A model generated the notes under the pieces. It was not told where the DNA came from and did not search any database. It worked only from the letters and a program-made list of their open reading frames with translations. From Faecalibacterium prausnitzii (GTDB taxonomy: Bacteria; Bacillota; Clostridia; Oscillospirales; Ruminococcaceae), in the NCBI RefSeq assembly GCF_019967995.1, contig NZ_CP065377.1, positions 496,001-560,000 of the forward strand: a stretch of DNA of 64,000 nucleotides. The letters are read 5' to 3'. The position numbers and the translations under genes are program-made. This document shows, one piece after another, positions 44,248 through 52,558 of the stretch. The number at the start of each line of letters is the position of its first letter. Position 1 is the stretch's first letter.

Positions 44248-45183
44248 ATGCCCGCAAATGTTGAAACGATGTTCTCTGTCCGTGAGACCCCTTGGCACGG
44301 CCTTGGCCGTATCATTATGGATGCCCCTGCAAGCCGTGAAGCCTTGGAACTGGCCGGTCTGGATTGGCAGGTGGAGAGCCGCAATATCTATTCCGGCACG
44401 GGTGCTATGATCCCCGGCTATCGCGCAAATGTCCGCGGCACTGATGATGCTGTTCTGGGTGTGGTATCCGACCGCTACCGCATTGTGCAGAACGAAGAAG
44501 CATTTCAGTTCACCGATGACCTGCTGGGTGAAGGTGTTACTTACGAAACTGCCGGTTCTTTGCAGGGCGGCAAGAAGGTCTGGATGCTGGCAAGGCTTCC
44601 GAGGAAATATCTTATCGCTGGAGATCAGGTAGTACCATATCTTGTAATCTTCAACAGTCATGACGGAAGTTCTGGTGTGAAAGTGGCCATGACTCCGATC
44701 CGTGTAGTCTGCCAGAACACGCTGAACCTCGCGCTGAATACCGCAAAGCGCAGCTGGACTGCACGCCACACCGAAAATGTTCTGCTGCGGGTGCAGGATG
44801 CCCGTGAGACCCTGCAGCTGGCCAGCAACTATATGGTTGAACTCGGCAACCGTGGCGAAGAGCTGGCTCGTATCAATTTATCCGATCACAAGGTGCAGGA
44901 GTTCATCAATGAGTTTTTCCCGATTTCTGAGGACCTGTCCGATTGCCAGCGGAAGAATAATCTGCGCCTGCAGGAAGAGCTGAAGACTCGCTACTACAAC
45001 GCACCGGATCTGGAATGGGTCGGCAAGAACGGTTGGCGCTTTATCAACGCAGTCTCTGATTTTGCCACCCACGCAGACCCTCTCCGCAAGACCAAAAACT
45101 ACAACGAAAACCTGTTCCTGCGCACCGCAGAGGGCAACCCCATGATCGACAAGGCTTACAAGATGGTGCTGGCATCAGCATAA
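44248..45183 (+). CDS. DUF932 phage/plasmid-like protein
   Basis: A 311-aa member of the DUF932 (TIGR03299) family, widespread in phages, plasmids and ICEs near recombination genes, without a proven role. Typical blocks are MFSVRETPWHGLGRIIMDAP, YRIVQNEEAFQFTDDLLGEG, KVWMLARLPRKYLIAGDQVV and PYLVIFNSHDGSSGVKVAMT followed by PIRVVCQNTLNLAL. The latter are highly conserved in the family. The start has no strong AGGAGG, but family alignment supports MPANVETMFSVRETPW. It leads an operon with the next two genes. Confidence 0.85.
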   Translation: MPANVETMFSVRETPWHGLGRIIMDAPASREALELAGLDWQVESRNIYSGTGAMIPGYRANVRGTDDAVLGVVSDRYRIVQNEEAFQFTDDLLGEGVTYETAGSLQGGKKVWMLARLPRKYLIAGDQVVPYLVIFNSHDGSSGVKVAMTPIRVVCQNTLNLALNTAKRSWTARHTENVLLRVQDARETLQLASNYMVELGNRGEELARINLSDHKVQEFINEFFPISEDLSDCQRKNNLRLQEELKTRYYNAPDLEWVGKNGWRFINAVSDFATHADPLRKTKNYNENLFLRTAEGNPMIDKAYKMVLASA

Positions 45184-45194
45184 AGGAGCAAGCC

Positions 45195-45533
45195 ATGAAT
45201 GATGTAAATAACCGCATTTTCAGGGAATTCACGGAATTTTTTGACAACGTTGAGAAGAGTGCTTCTGAAATCAGCGTTACCATGGCTTATGAGATCACGA
45301 TGAAAAGTACCATCAGCACCGCCATTATTGTTTTGGAATCCGAGGGCAGACTGGAGGAGCGCTACTGGAACCATCTCAGGGTGCAAAATAATATTCTGGA
45401 TTTTCTTTATGACCTGTGGGTTGGCTCTTGCCATTCATTGGCCAGTGACTTTTCCACGATCATGAAAGACTTGGTGGAATACGACTTCATCATTACCGAA
45501 TCAATTATGAGAGAAAGGATGCAAAGCGCATGA
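45195..45533 (+). CDS. Hypothetical 112-aa protein in the recombination operon
   Basis: Not recognised. It is an acidic, helical protein (MNDVNNRIFREFTEFFDNVE, later LEERYWNHLRVQNNILDFLY) with no signal or membrane segment. It begins 11 bp after DUF932 with AAAGGAG, and its end overlaps the YqaJ start by 4 bp. That spacing makes it a real, co-translated member of the set. Confidence 0.65.
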   Translation: MNDVNNRIFREFTEFFDNVEKSASEISVTMAYEITMKSTISTAIIVLESEGRLEERYWNHLRVQNNILDFLYDLWVGSCHSLASDFSTIMKDLVEYDFIITESIMRERMQSA

Positions 45534-46501
45534 AAAGATTGATTTCAACTTTGAACCTGTCCAAAGAGGATTGGCTCCGCTACCGCAAGTGCGGTATTAC
45601 CGGCACCGATGCAGGTGCCATTCTGGGTGTAAATCCCTATCGTTCTGCTTTTCAGTTTTACTGCGACAAAAACAGCGAAACTATTGAGAGCATCGATAAT
45701 GAGGCTATGCGCCAGGGACGCGATCTGGAAGATTATGTGGCGCAGCGGTTCACAGAGGCCACCGGTCTGAAAGTACGCCGTGCAAATGCCATTTACCAGA
45801 GTGAGGAACATCCGCTGCTTCTGGCAGATTTTGACCGCCTGATCGTTGGACAGAAGGCCGGGCTGGAGTGCAAGACAGTCTCGCCGTTTTCTGCGGACAA
45901 ATGGGCGGATGGCAAAATCCCCGCACATTACATGGCTCAGGTCAATCACTATCTGGCTGTCAGCGGTTTTGACTGCTGGTACATTGCTGCTCTGATTTTC
46001 GGGAAGGAACTGGTGATTCACAAGATCACAACCGACAAAGAAGTTCTGAACAACCTCATTGCCAGAGAAGAGCACTTCTGGAAATACAACGTGATGCCCG
46101 AAATTCCGCCTGTGCCTACCGGAAGCGAAGGGGATACGCAGCAGATCAATCAGCTGTACTCTGCAGATGATCGAAACAAAACTGCCGATCTGAATTCCAT
46201 CCGTAATCTGTTGGACAAGCGGCAGGAGCTTTCCATCCAAATCGAGCAGATGGAACAGAAGAAAACGGCCATCGAGCAGCAGGTCAAGCTGCAAATGCAG
46301 GATGCTGCCTATGGCACAGCACCGGGTTATAAGGTATCGTGGGTATCCTCCGAAAGCAAGCGTGTGGATTCCCAGCGTTTGAAGAAAGAACAGCCCGATA
46401 TTTTCAATCGGTACAGCAAGAATGTAAGCAGCCGCAGGTTTACCATTATCCATGCAGCACAATTTTTGTACGCCTATAGGAACACAAAATTCGCATTTTA
46501 G
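45530..46501 (+). CDS. YqaJ-type phage recombination exonuclease
   Basis: A lambda-exonuclease-fold (YqaJ) nuclease that resects DNA for single-strand annealing. Key features: W-LRYRKCGITGTDAGAILGVN at the start, QGRDLEDYVAQRF, the metal aspartate in LLADFDRLIVGQ, and the GLECKT ExK motif (about residue 110). A coiled-coil tail follows (LLDKRQELSIQIEQMEQKKT) and a DUF1071 annealing protein is encoded downstream. The last 20 residues, after VSSRRFTI, read HAAQFLYAYRNTKFAF, unlike the usual short ending, so the 3' end may have been altered when the next gene arrived. Confidence 0.85.
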   Translation: MKRLISTLNLSKEDWLRYRKCGITGTDAGAILGVNPYRSAFQFYCDKNSETIESIDNEAMRQGRDLEDYVAQRFTEATGLKVRRANAIYQSEEHPLLLADFDRLIVGQKAGLECKTVSPFSADKWADGKIPAHYMAQVNHYLAVSGFDCWYIAALIFGKELVIHKITTDKEVLNNLIAREEHFWKYNVMPEIPPVPTGSEGDTQQINQLYSADDRNKTADLNSIRNLLDKRQELSIQIEQMEQKKTAIEQQVKLQMQDAAYGTAPGYKVSWVSSESKRVDSQRLKKEQPDIFNRYSKNVSSRRFTIIHAAQFLYAYRNTKFAF

Positions 46502-46533
46502 CTATTTTTGTTTAATAGAAAAGCACAATACTG

Positions 46534-46562
46534 TTTACACAACAATAATTGTATGCTAAGAT
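46534..46562 (+). promoter_or_regulatory. Promoter of the DUF4143 ATPase gene
   Basis: TTTACA (46534-46539), a 17-bp spacer and TAAGAT (46557-46562), 21 bp before the start codon. It sits in AT-rich DNA after the YqaJ stop. Confidence 0.55.
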
Positions 46563-46583
46563 AAGAATATGAGGTGATGCACG

Positions 46584-47783
46584 ATGGTTCTGCGCAAAAG
46601 TTATTTGGATAAGATCATTCCTTTTATCGATCAGGATCTGATCAAAGTTTTGGTTGGAATCCGGCGCTGTGGAAAAACAGTCCTTCTCGGTCAGATCAAG
46701 GACGTGCTCCTCCAGCGCAACATTCCCGCACAGAACATTATTCAGGCCAATTTTGAGTCCATGCGCTTCCGCAACACCCGTACTGCAGAAACGCTTTACG
46801 ACTACATCGCAGAAAAAGCGGAAGGCTGCACCGGCAAAATTTATATTCTTCTGGATGAGATTCAGGAGGTGGAGCGCTGGCAGATTGCAATCAATTCTCT
46901 TCGTGTCGATTTCGATTGTGATATTTACCTGACCGGCTCCAATTCCAAGCTGCTTTCCGGCGAATTGGCAACCTATCTTTCCGGACGATACATCCAGATT
47001 CAGGTTTTCCCCTTTTCGCTGGCCGAAGCAAAACAGCAATGCATTGAAAACGGAACCTATACTTCGGATGAAAAGCTCTTCGCAGACTATTTGAAGTACG
47101 GCGGTTTTCCGCAGCGTTTCTTCCTCCCTGACGATCATTCAATCACCACCTATCTGGACGATCTTTACGAGGCTATCATTGTCCGTGACATCATGCTGCG
47201 CCACAATATTCGCGAACAGACTGCATTACGTAATGTCCTTGCATTCCTGCTGGACAATATCGGCAATCCGTTTTCTGCCCGTAATATCAGTGGACGCATG
47301 GTTTCGGAAGGAATCAAGACAACCACTGCTACCGTACTGAACTACGTTGATTATTTCAAGGAAGCCTTTATCCTTCTAAATGCACGCCGCTATGATATCA
47401 AAGGAAAAGCGCTCCTGTCCAGCACAGAAAAGTACTATGCAGTCGATCTTGGCCTGCGGAACGTTATCAAGAAAAGCGAAGAGCTTGACAGCAACAAGCT
47501 GTATGAGAACATCGTATATCTGGAAATGCGGAGCCGTGGCTATGAAGTTCAGGTCGGCAAGCTGGACGACACCGAAATTGATTTTATCTGCTACCGTGGA
47601 GATGAAAAGCTCTATATTCAGGTTGCTTACCTGATCACTCCCGCCGATGAAGAACGGGAGTTCGGTAATCTTGAACGGCTGCACGACAACTATCCTAAGT
47701 ATGTTATCAGTGGTGACTTGGTGAATTTAAGCCGAAACGGAATCATTCATCGAAACATCATTGATTTTCTGCTCAATCCGTAA
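46584..47783 (+). CDS. AAA ATPase with DUF4143 domain
   Basis: A 399-aa AAA_14/DUF4143 ATPase. Walker A is VLVGIRRCGKTVLLGQIKDV (G-RRCGKT form) and Walker B IYILLDEIQEVERWQIAI, followed by FDCDIYLTGSNSKLLSGELA. The C-terminal DUF4143 part (from about residue 205) ends in a PD-(D/E)XK-like YEVQVGKLDDTEIDFICYRG. Such proteins are common as single mobile genes in gut Firmicutes; their function is not settled. It has its own promoter and terminator and separates yqaJ from the annealing-protein gene. Confidence 0.85.
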   Translation: MVLRKSYLDKIIPFIDQDLIKVLVGIRRCGKTVLLGQIKDVLLQRNIPAQNIIQANFESMRFRNTRTAETLYDYIAEKAEGCTGKIYILLDEIQEVERWQIAINSLRVDFDCDIYLTGSNSKLLSGELATYLSGRYIQIQVFPFSLAEAKQQCIENGTYTSDEKLFADYLKYGGFPQRFFLPDDHSITTYLDDLYEAIIVRDIMLRHNIREQTALRNVLAFLLDNIGNPFSARNISGRMVSEGIKTTTATVLNYVDYFKEAFILLNARRYDIKGKALLSSTEKYYAVDLGLRNVIKKSEELDSNKLYENIVYLEMRSRGYEVQVGKLDDTEIDFICYRGDEKLYIQVAYLITPADEEREFGNLERLHDNYPKYVISGDLVNLSRNGIIHRNIIDFLLNP

Positions 47784-47795
47784 CTTTCACATCAT

Positions 47796-47830
47796 GGGGC
47801 ACAACAGTTGACGCTGTTGTGCCCTTTTTT
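47796..47830 (+). terminator. Intrinsic terminator after the DUF4143 gene
   Basis: GGGGCACAACAG-TTGACG-CTGTTGTGCCCTTTTTTC is a perfect hairpin with a T6 tract, 13 bp after the stop. The next ribosome site (TTGGAGG) follows 13 bp later. Confidence 0.9.
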
Positions 47831-47855
47831 CTTTATCAGAATTGGAGGCATTCTT

Positions 47856-48566
47856 ATGGAAAATCCATTCGTAAAATTATTTGCTATCGACTTCAAAGAT
47901 CATCTGGAAGTCAAAAAGTCCGGCAATACCGAGCTGAAATATGTAAGCTGGGCGTATGCTTGGGCAGAGGTAAAAAAGCTGTATCCCTCTGCCAGCTATG
48001 AGGTCAAGAAATTCAACGGCCTGCCCTATGTTTATGATCCCATAACCGGCTTCATGGTGTACACCTCGGTCACGATTGAGGGCGTTTCGCACGAAATGTG
48101 GCTGCCTGTACTGGATGGCGCAAACAAAGCCATGAAAGCTGTGCCTTACACCTATACTACCCCGAAATGGGACTACAATCCTCAGACCCGCCGCCGTGAA
48201 AAGGTCGGCATGGAAGAGCGCACCGTAGAAGCAGCCTCCATGTTCGATGTGAATAAGGCTATCATGCGGTGCTTGGTAAAGAACCTCGCTATGTTTGGTC
48301 TGGGCCTGTACGTTTATGCCGGAGAGGATTTGCCGGAAGATGCTGCACCGCAGCCGGAGACAGAGCCGCAAAAGCAGCCGAAACCGAGACCCACCAGCCA
48401 AAAGCAGGAACAGCCGCCTGTGCCCTGCATCTGTGCCCGGTGCAACCAGCCTATCAAGAGGGTCAAGCTGAAGGATGGCTCCATCATGCAGGCGGCAGAG
48501 TTTGCCGCCACCCATGAGGGGATGTGCGCAGACTGCTATAAAGCAACCAGATTGAACGTAGCATAA
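47856..48566 (+). CDS. DUF1071 single-strand annealing protein (Sak-like)
   Basis: A 236-aa DUF1071 protein. The family is linked to Sak3/Rad52-like single-strand annealing recombinases of phages and works with YqaJ-type nucleases. Blocks: FVKLFAIDFKDHLEVKKSGN, LKYVSWAYAWAEVKKLYPSA, YDPITGFMVYTSVTIEGVSH, MWLPVLDGANKAMK and AASMFDVNKAIMRCLVKNLA. A C-terminal extension carries a zinc ribbon (CICARCNQPIKRVKLKDG ... GMCADCYK). Start ATG 47856 with TTGGAGG; the frame is open upstream only across the terminator. Confidence 0.88.
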   Translation: MENPFVKLFAIDFKDHLEVKKSGNTELKYVSWAYAWAEVKKLYPSASYEVKKFNGLPYVYDPITGFMVYTSVTIEGVSHEMWLPVLDGANKAMKAVPYTYTTPKWDYNPQTRRREKVGMEERTVEAASMFDVNKAIMRCLVKNLAMFGLGLYVYAGEDLPEDAAPQPETEPQKQPKPRPTSQKQEQPPVPCICARCNQPIKRVKLKDGSIMQAAEFAATHEGMCADCYKATRLNVA

Positions 48567-48678
48567 TAAAACCGCTCTATTTCGATGTCACTTGATTCTT
48601 GTATGATTCTATATTTCATGGTACACTTACAGTAGTAAGTTCTGAAAGCTCTCCTCTGTGAGCGGAAAGGAGCATTGC

Positions 48679-50352
48679 ATGAAAGATTTGCAGTTTCCTG
48701 TTGGAATCTCGAATTTTGAAAAGATTCGAGAAGGCGGGTATTATTATATCGACAAGACCACTCTGATTTCTGAACTTCTTAGCGGAGGTATCGCTGAAGT
48801 AACATTGATTACTCGCCCTCGTCGCTTCGGAAAATCCCTTGGTATGAGCACTCTCGCAAATTTTCTGGACATCCGCAAAGACAGCAAGCAGATGTTTGAG
48901 GGATTGGCGATTTCCAAAAATACAGAACTTTGCAAAAAATGGATGAACCAGTGTCCTGTGGTATTTTTCTCTTTCAAGGATACGGACGGTCTGACCTTTG
49001 AAAGTGCCTACGGAATGCTGTGCATGAAACTGGCATTTGCATTTCAGGATTATCAGTTTCTTTTGGATGACGATGCTATTTCTGACGATGACAAAGGCAT
49101 CTTTAAGCGAATTCTGGGACGCACTGCATCCATAGATGAAACCAAAAGCTGCTTTTTGCTATTGACCCGGATGCTGGAAATCCACTTCAAAAAATCGGCG
49201 GTCGTCATTCTAGATGAGTACGATGTTCCTATTGCCAAAGCCAGCAGCAACGGATATTATTCGCAGATGCTGGACGTGATGCGAGCTATGATGAGCACCA
49301 CGCTCAAAGACAATACTTCGCTTGACTTTGCTGTTATTACCGGCTGCCTGAAAATTGCAAAAGAAAGCATCTTTACCGGGACGAACAATTTTGTTTCGGA
49401 TACGATTCTTTCTCCCCGGTTGAGCGAATCCTTTGGTTTTACACAGGCAGATGTAGATCAAATGCTGAAAGATGCTGATCTTGAATCGCAGTCTGCTGAA
49501 ATCAAGACATGGTACGACGGTTATCATTTTGGCGATGCAGACATTTATTGTCCGTGGGACGTAATCAGTTATCTGCGGGATTTCCAGTATGGTGTAGCAC
49601 AGAAGCCGAAAAGCTATTGGAAAAACACCAGTGATAACGCCATCATCCGTTCTTTCATCGACTATGCAGGCAACAATATCACCACAAAGCTTGAAACTCT
49701 GATGGCTGGCGGCTCTATTGTTCAGCATATTGAAGAAAACCTGACCTACGATTATCTACACTCCTCTGAGGAAAATCTTTGGAGTGTGCTGTATCTGACA
49801 GGTTATCTGACCAAGGTGCGGGATAAGGATCTGACAGATTCGCTGCCGGATGGTTGCTCTGCATTGATGATTCCCAATGCAGAGATTCGGGAAATTTTTG
49901 AAACCACTGTAAGCAAATGGTTTGACGACAGTGCAAAGGCATGGAATCGCAGCCCGTTGTTTGATGCAGTCTGGAGCGGAAACAACGAAGCTCTGACAAA
50001 AGAGATGACCAAGCTGCTGCGTATGACTATCAGCTACCATGACTATCGGGAGGATTTTTACCACGCTTTCCTTGCAGGCATCTTTACTGGTGCTGGCTAT
50101 GTGGTGGAATCCAACAAAGAGCATGGCGAGGGGCGCAGCGATGTTATTGTAAAGGATATCCGCAATGGCCGTGTGGCAATTTTTGAAGCCAAGTATGCAA
50201 AAACTCTGGATGCTCTGCCGGATGCCTGTGATACTGCCATTCAGCAGATCAATGACCGGATGTACGCAGCGGACTTCCGGGATGACTATGATGACATCCT
50301 CTGTTATGGCATCGCATTCTTCAAAAAGCGTTGCATGGTAAGGAAAAAATAA
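48679..50352 (+). CDS. AAA-ATPase-like/PD-(D/E)XK nuclease (DUF1703-type)
   Basis: A 557-aa protein of the common AAA-ATPase_like plus DUF1703 architecture. The N-terminus LQFPVGISNFEKIREGGYYY, YIDKTT, then TLITRPRRFGKSLGMSTLAN as a modified Walker A and VVILDEYDVPIAKASSNGYY as Walker B are diagnostic. The C-terminal nuclease-like part has GAGYVVESNKEHGEGRSDVI and VAIFEAKYAKTLDALPDACD (D..ExK). These families are expanded in gut anaerobes and behave as mobile accessory genes; biochemical role unknown. Start ATG 48679 after AAAGGAG. Confidence 0.88.
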   Translation: MKDLQFPVGISNFEKIREGGYYYIDKTTLISELLSGGIAEVTLITRPRRFGKSLGMSTLANFLDIRKDSKQMFEGLAISKNTELCKKWMNQCPVVFFSFKDTDGLTFESAYGMLCMKLAFAFQDYQFLLDDDAISDDDKGIFKRILGRTASIDETKSCFLLLTRMLEIHFKKSAVVILDEYDVPIAKASSNGYYSQMLDVMRAMMSTTLKDNTSLDFAVITGCLKIAKESIFTGTNNFVSDTILSPRLSESFGFTQADVDQMLKDADLESQSAEIKTWYDGYHFGDADIYCPWDVISYLRDFQYGVAQKPKSYWKNTSDNAIIRSFIDYAGNNITTKLETLMAGGSIVQHIEENLTYDYLHSSEENLWSVLYLTGYLTKVRDKDLTDSLPDGCSALMIPNAEIREIFETTVSKWFDDSAKAWNRSPLFDAVWSGNNEALTKEMTKLLRMTISYHDYREDFYHAFLAGIFTGAGYVVESNKEHGEGRSDVIVKDIRNGRVAIFEAKYAKTLDALPDACDTAIQQINDRMYAADFRDDYDDILCYGIAFFKKRCMVRKK

Positions 50353-50396
50353 TTATCTACTGGGGAGTATCTTCGGATGCTCCCCTTCACTTTTTA

Positions 50397-50427
50397 CAGG
50401 ACAGTCCAAATGGATTGTCCTGTTTTT
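50397..50427 (+). terminator. Terminator hairpin before the DUF3846 gene
   Basis: CAGGACAGTCC-AAAT-GGATTGTCCTGTTTTTATT. A second, weaker hairpin, GGGGAGTATC-TTCG-GATGCTCCCC, lies at 50362-50386. The DUF3846 ribosome site follows 4 bp after the T tract. Confidence 0.8.
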
Positions 50428-50442
50428 ATTTGGAGGCACACA

Positions 50443-50781
50443 ATGAAAGAGCAAAAAATCAAAGTCCTTGCGCTCCTGCCAATGGAGCTGCCAAAGGAGA
50501 TTGATCTTGACAACACGCTTGAAGCCATGCAGAAATTTGTAGGCGGGCTGATCGAATGCATCGCCTTAAGTGATACCGGTTCAGAGGTCACACTGGTCTG
50601 CAACGATGAAGGCAAGCTGCTTGGCCTGCCGCTCAATCGTCCGCTGTGGGATGGAGCCGATGTTCTTGCCGGGCCGGGATTTCTGGCCGGATGCGACAAC
50701 GAAGGAAATATGACTTCTCTGCCGCAGAGCGCAATGGACTTCTACAAAGAGAAATTCAGAGCTTTTATCATTGAAATTTAA
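50443..50781 (+). CDS. DUF3846 domain protein
   Basis: A 112-aa protein resembling DUF3846, a small domain frequent in ICEs and phages of Firmicutes (VLALLPMELPKEIDLDNTLE, QKFVGGLIECIALSDTGSEV, VTLVCNDEGKLLGLPLNRPL, LAGPGFLAG). The GGxIE and CNxEgkLxGLPxNR pattern is the recognisable part. Function unknown. Start ATG 50443 after TTGGAGG; the next gene follows in 13 bp. Confidence 0.75.
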   Translation: MKEQKIKVLALLPMELPKEIDLDNTLEAMQKFVGGLIECIALSDTGSEVTLVCNDEGKLLGLPLNRPLWDGADVLAGPGFLAGCDNEGNMTSLPQSAMDFYKEKFRAFIIEI

Positions 50782-50794
50782 GGAGGAACGTCCT

Positions 50795-51145
50795 ATGACC
50801 TTTCATGCAATGACCGAACACTACGAGGAGATTACAGTTTGCGGAAAGCCTGCGCTGTTCACCAGCATCCGCATCAAGAGAGATACCATCCCGGATGGTC
50901 TGTACGCCTACGATGTCCGGCACGACGATGAGTGCCGGGGCATCCCTTGTGAGATCGCACCCTTCGTGATGGTCAACCACTGGGGCACCATCATCCTTGC
51001 GGAACCGCTGGAACTGCCGGATGATGGGCGGCGATATATTGACGAGGATACCGACTGGAACTACGCTCCTTTGGATGGCGAGGACACCGCCAATCACAAA
51101 CCGTGCACTACCATTTCTGATTTTATGACCGCCTATGCCCACTAA
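50795..51145 (+). CDS. LPD28-domain accessory protein
   Basis: A 116-aa protein, MTFHAMTEHYEEITVCGKPA then LFTSIRIKRDTIPDGLYAYD, with RHDDECRGIPCEIAPFVMVN and HWGTIILAEPLEL. This is the LPD28 (large polyvalent protein-associated) domain that occurs as small stand-alone proteins in conjugative elements of gut bacteria. Its role is unknown. The site AAGGAGG precedes ATG 50795. The 120 bp after it is AT-rich with no gene. Confidence 0.75.
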   Translation: MTFHAMTEHYEEITVCGKPALFTSIRIKRDTIPDGLYAYDVRHDDECRGIPCEIAPFVMVNHWGTIILAEPLELPDDGRRYIDEDTDWNYAPLDGEDTANHKPCTTISDFMTAYAH

Positions 51146-51268
51146 AACTGTATTAAAAATACCGTATATTCTGTTTTGTATTAAAATCAGCGGTTTTCAG
51201 GCTATTTCGAGCTGCAAAATACAGTCTTAAAAATGTCGCTCGTTATCTTTGAGCCAGAAAGGAGACGC

Positions 51269-52009
51269 ATGAACATCTATGGCTATTGCCGCATCTCTAC
51301 GGCAAAGCAGAGCATTGACCGTCAGATCCGCAACATCAGGGCCGAATACCCGACTGCCCATATCGTGCAGGAAGCCTACACCGGTACATCTATCTTTCGC
51401 CCGGAGTGGCTGAAGCTTTACCGGGTTCTGAAAGCAGGAGATACGGTGGTGTTCGATTCGGTGTCCCGAATGTCCAGAAATGCAGAAGAGGGTTTTGCTC
51501 TGTACGAAGACCTCTACCATAAGGGCATCCGGCTGGTGTTCTTGAAAGAGCACCACATCGACACCGAGACCTACAAAAAAGCCCTGTCCGGCAGCATTGC
51601 CATGACAGGGACAAATGTGGACTTCATCTTGAAGGGCATCAACGAGTATCTGATGGCCTTGGCAAAGGAGCAGATCAAACTGGCCTTTGAACAGTCCGAA
51701 AAAGAAGTTGCCGATTTGCACCAGCGCACCCGTGAGGGACTTTTGACGGCCAGGCTGAACGGCAAGCAGGTTGGCCGTAAGAAAGGCACTGGCTTTGAAA
51801 CGAAAAAAGCCAGAGAAGCCAAGCAAATCATCCGCACCCATTGCAAGACCTTTGGCGGCACACTTGACGATGCCGAGTGCATGAAGCTCACAGGTCTTGC
51901 CCGGAATACCTATTATAAATATAAGCGTCAGATTCGTGCCGAACTGATAGCTGAACAGGATTTGCCGAAAGGAGCAAGTATCTTTTATGAACCGCCAAAA
52001 TCATTCTGA
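51269..52009 (+). CDS. Small serine recombinase (resolvase/invertase)
   Basis: A 246-aa resolvase-family protein. MNIYGYCRISTAKQSIDRQI holds the nucleophilic serine, and VVFDSVSRMSRNAEEGFALY the arginine-rich active-site helix. The long helix ALAKEQIKLAFEQSEKEVAD leads to a C-terminal HTH (HCKTFGGTLDDAECMKLTGL, ARNTYYKYKRQIRAELI). The N-terminal catalytic domain spans about 1-145. The start follows AAAGGAG. It would resolve or invert DNA at sites in the element; none was identified. Its last 23 bp overlap the next small ORF. Confidence 0.9.
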   Translation: MNIYGYCRISTAKQSIDRQIRNIRAEYPTAHIVQEAYTGTSIFRPEWLKLYRVLKAGDTVVFDSVSRMSRNAEEGFALYEDLYHKGIRLVFLKEHHIDTETYKKALSGSIAMTGTNVDFILKGINEYLMALAKEQIKLAFEQSEKEVADLHQRTREGLLTARLNGKQVGRKKGTGFETKKAREAKQIIRTHCKTFGGTLDDAECMKLTGLARNTYYKYKRQIRAELIAEQDLPKGASIFYEPPKSF

Positions 52010-52121
52010 GCCGGAGAACCGGCTCACTTCGGAGGAGCAGCAGGAGTTTTTGAAACTTCTGGCCCGTCTGTCCCCTGAACAGCGTGAAGCACTGAAAGAA
52101 GTGCTCAAGTCCTTTACTTAA
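51987..52121 (+). CDS. 44-aa small protein overlapping the resolvase end
   Basis: ORF MNRQNHSEPENRLTSEEQQE..., 45 codons, with AAAGGAG 10 bp upstream inside the resolvase gene. The product is charged and helical (LLARLSPEQREALKEVLKSF). The 23-bp overlap and good site suggest translation coupled to the resolvase. A terminator follows within 7 bp. Confidence 0.55.
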   Translation: MNRQNHSEPENRLTSEEQQEFLKLLARLSPEQREALKEVLKSFT

Positions 52122-52127
52122 CAAAAA

Positions 52128-52170
52128 TGTGCAGGGCGGCGTTGCTGCTACCCTGCACATTTTATTTTTT
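52128..52170. terminator. Terminator between convergent genes
   Basis: TGTGCAGGG-loop-CCCTGCACA followed by TTTTATTTTTT. It lies between the plus-strand resolvase unit and the minus-strand SUKH gene. Confidence 0.82.
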
Positions 52171-52189
52171 ACTTCTACTCGAAGAACCG

Positions 52190-52549
52190 TTAATCAATTA
52201 AATCCAAGAACGCTGCGAAATTCTCTGCCATCAGTTCATCTTTTATTTTGCGTGTCCCATGACAACAGGTATATATCTTTTTATCGTATACATATATTGG
52301 ATCTCCATTGCAAGTCGCAAAAACGAATCGCTCTTTGCCCATAGAATAATCGGATTGAATTGTTTCCAACTCATCTGCCGGAACGAATCTCACCGCATTA
52401 CCATCCATGGTCACTTCAACATCCACAGGGTTCGCTTGTTGATAAAATTCTTTCAAAACCTCTGGGCAAGTGGAAAGCAGCTTTGTTTTTTCAAAAACAT
52501 TCCGCTTATCTTGCTTAATGGCACTTCTGACAAAGTCATCTATCGACAT
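52190..52549 (-). CDS. SUKH-family-like immunity protein
   Basis: A 119-aa protein resembling SMI1/KNR4 (SUKH) immunity proteins. KEFYQQANPVDVEVTMDGNA, VRFVPADELETIQSDYSMGK, RFVFATCNGDPIYVYDKKIY and LMAENFAAFLDLID follow the SUKH order: FY..N, a hydrophobic strand, FAT-NGDPI and a C-terminal FxxFL helix. It begins 9 bp after the HNH gene on the same strand with a GGAGG site, exactly as an immunity gene follows its toxin. The target is inferred to be the HNH nuclease. Confidence 0.7.
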   Translation of the reverse strand: MSIDDFVRSAIKQDKRNVFEKTKLLSTCPEVLKEFYQQANPVDVEVTMDGNAVRFVPADELETIQSDYSMGKERFVFATCNGDPIYVYDKKIYTCCHGTRKIKDELMAENFAAFLDLID

Positions 52550-52558
52550 AAGGACCTC

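Noticed and set aside
44092..44769. A 225-codon minus-strand frame opposite the DUF932 gene.
   Set aside because: Shadow of a clear family member on the plus strand; no independent support.
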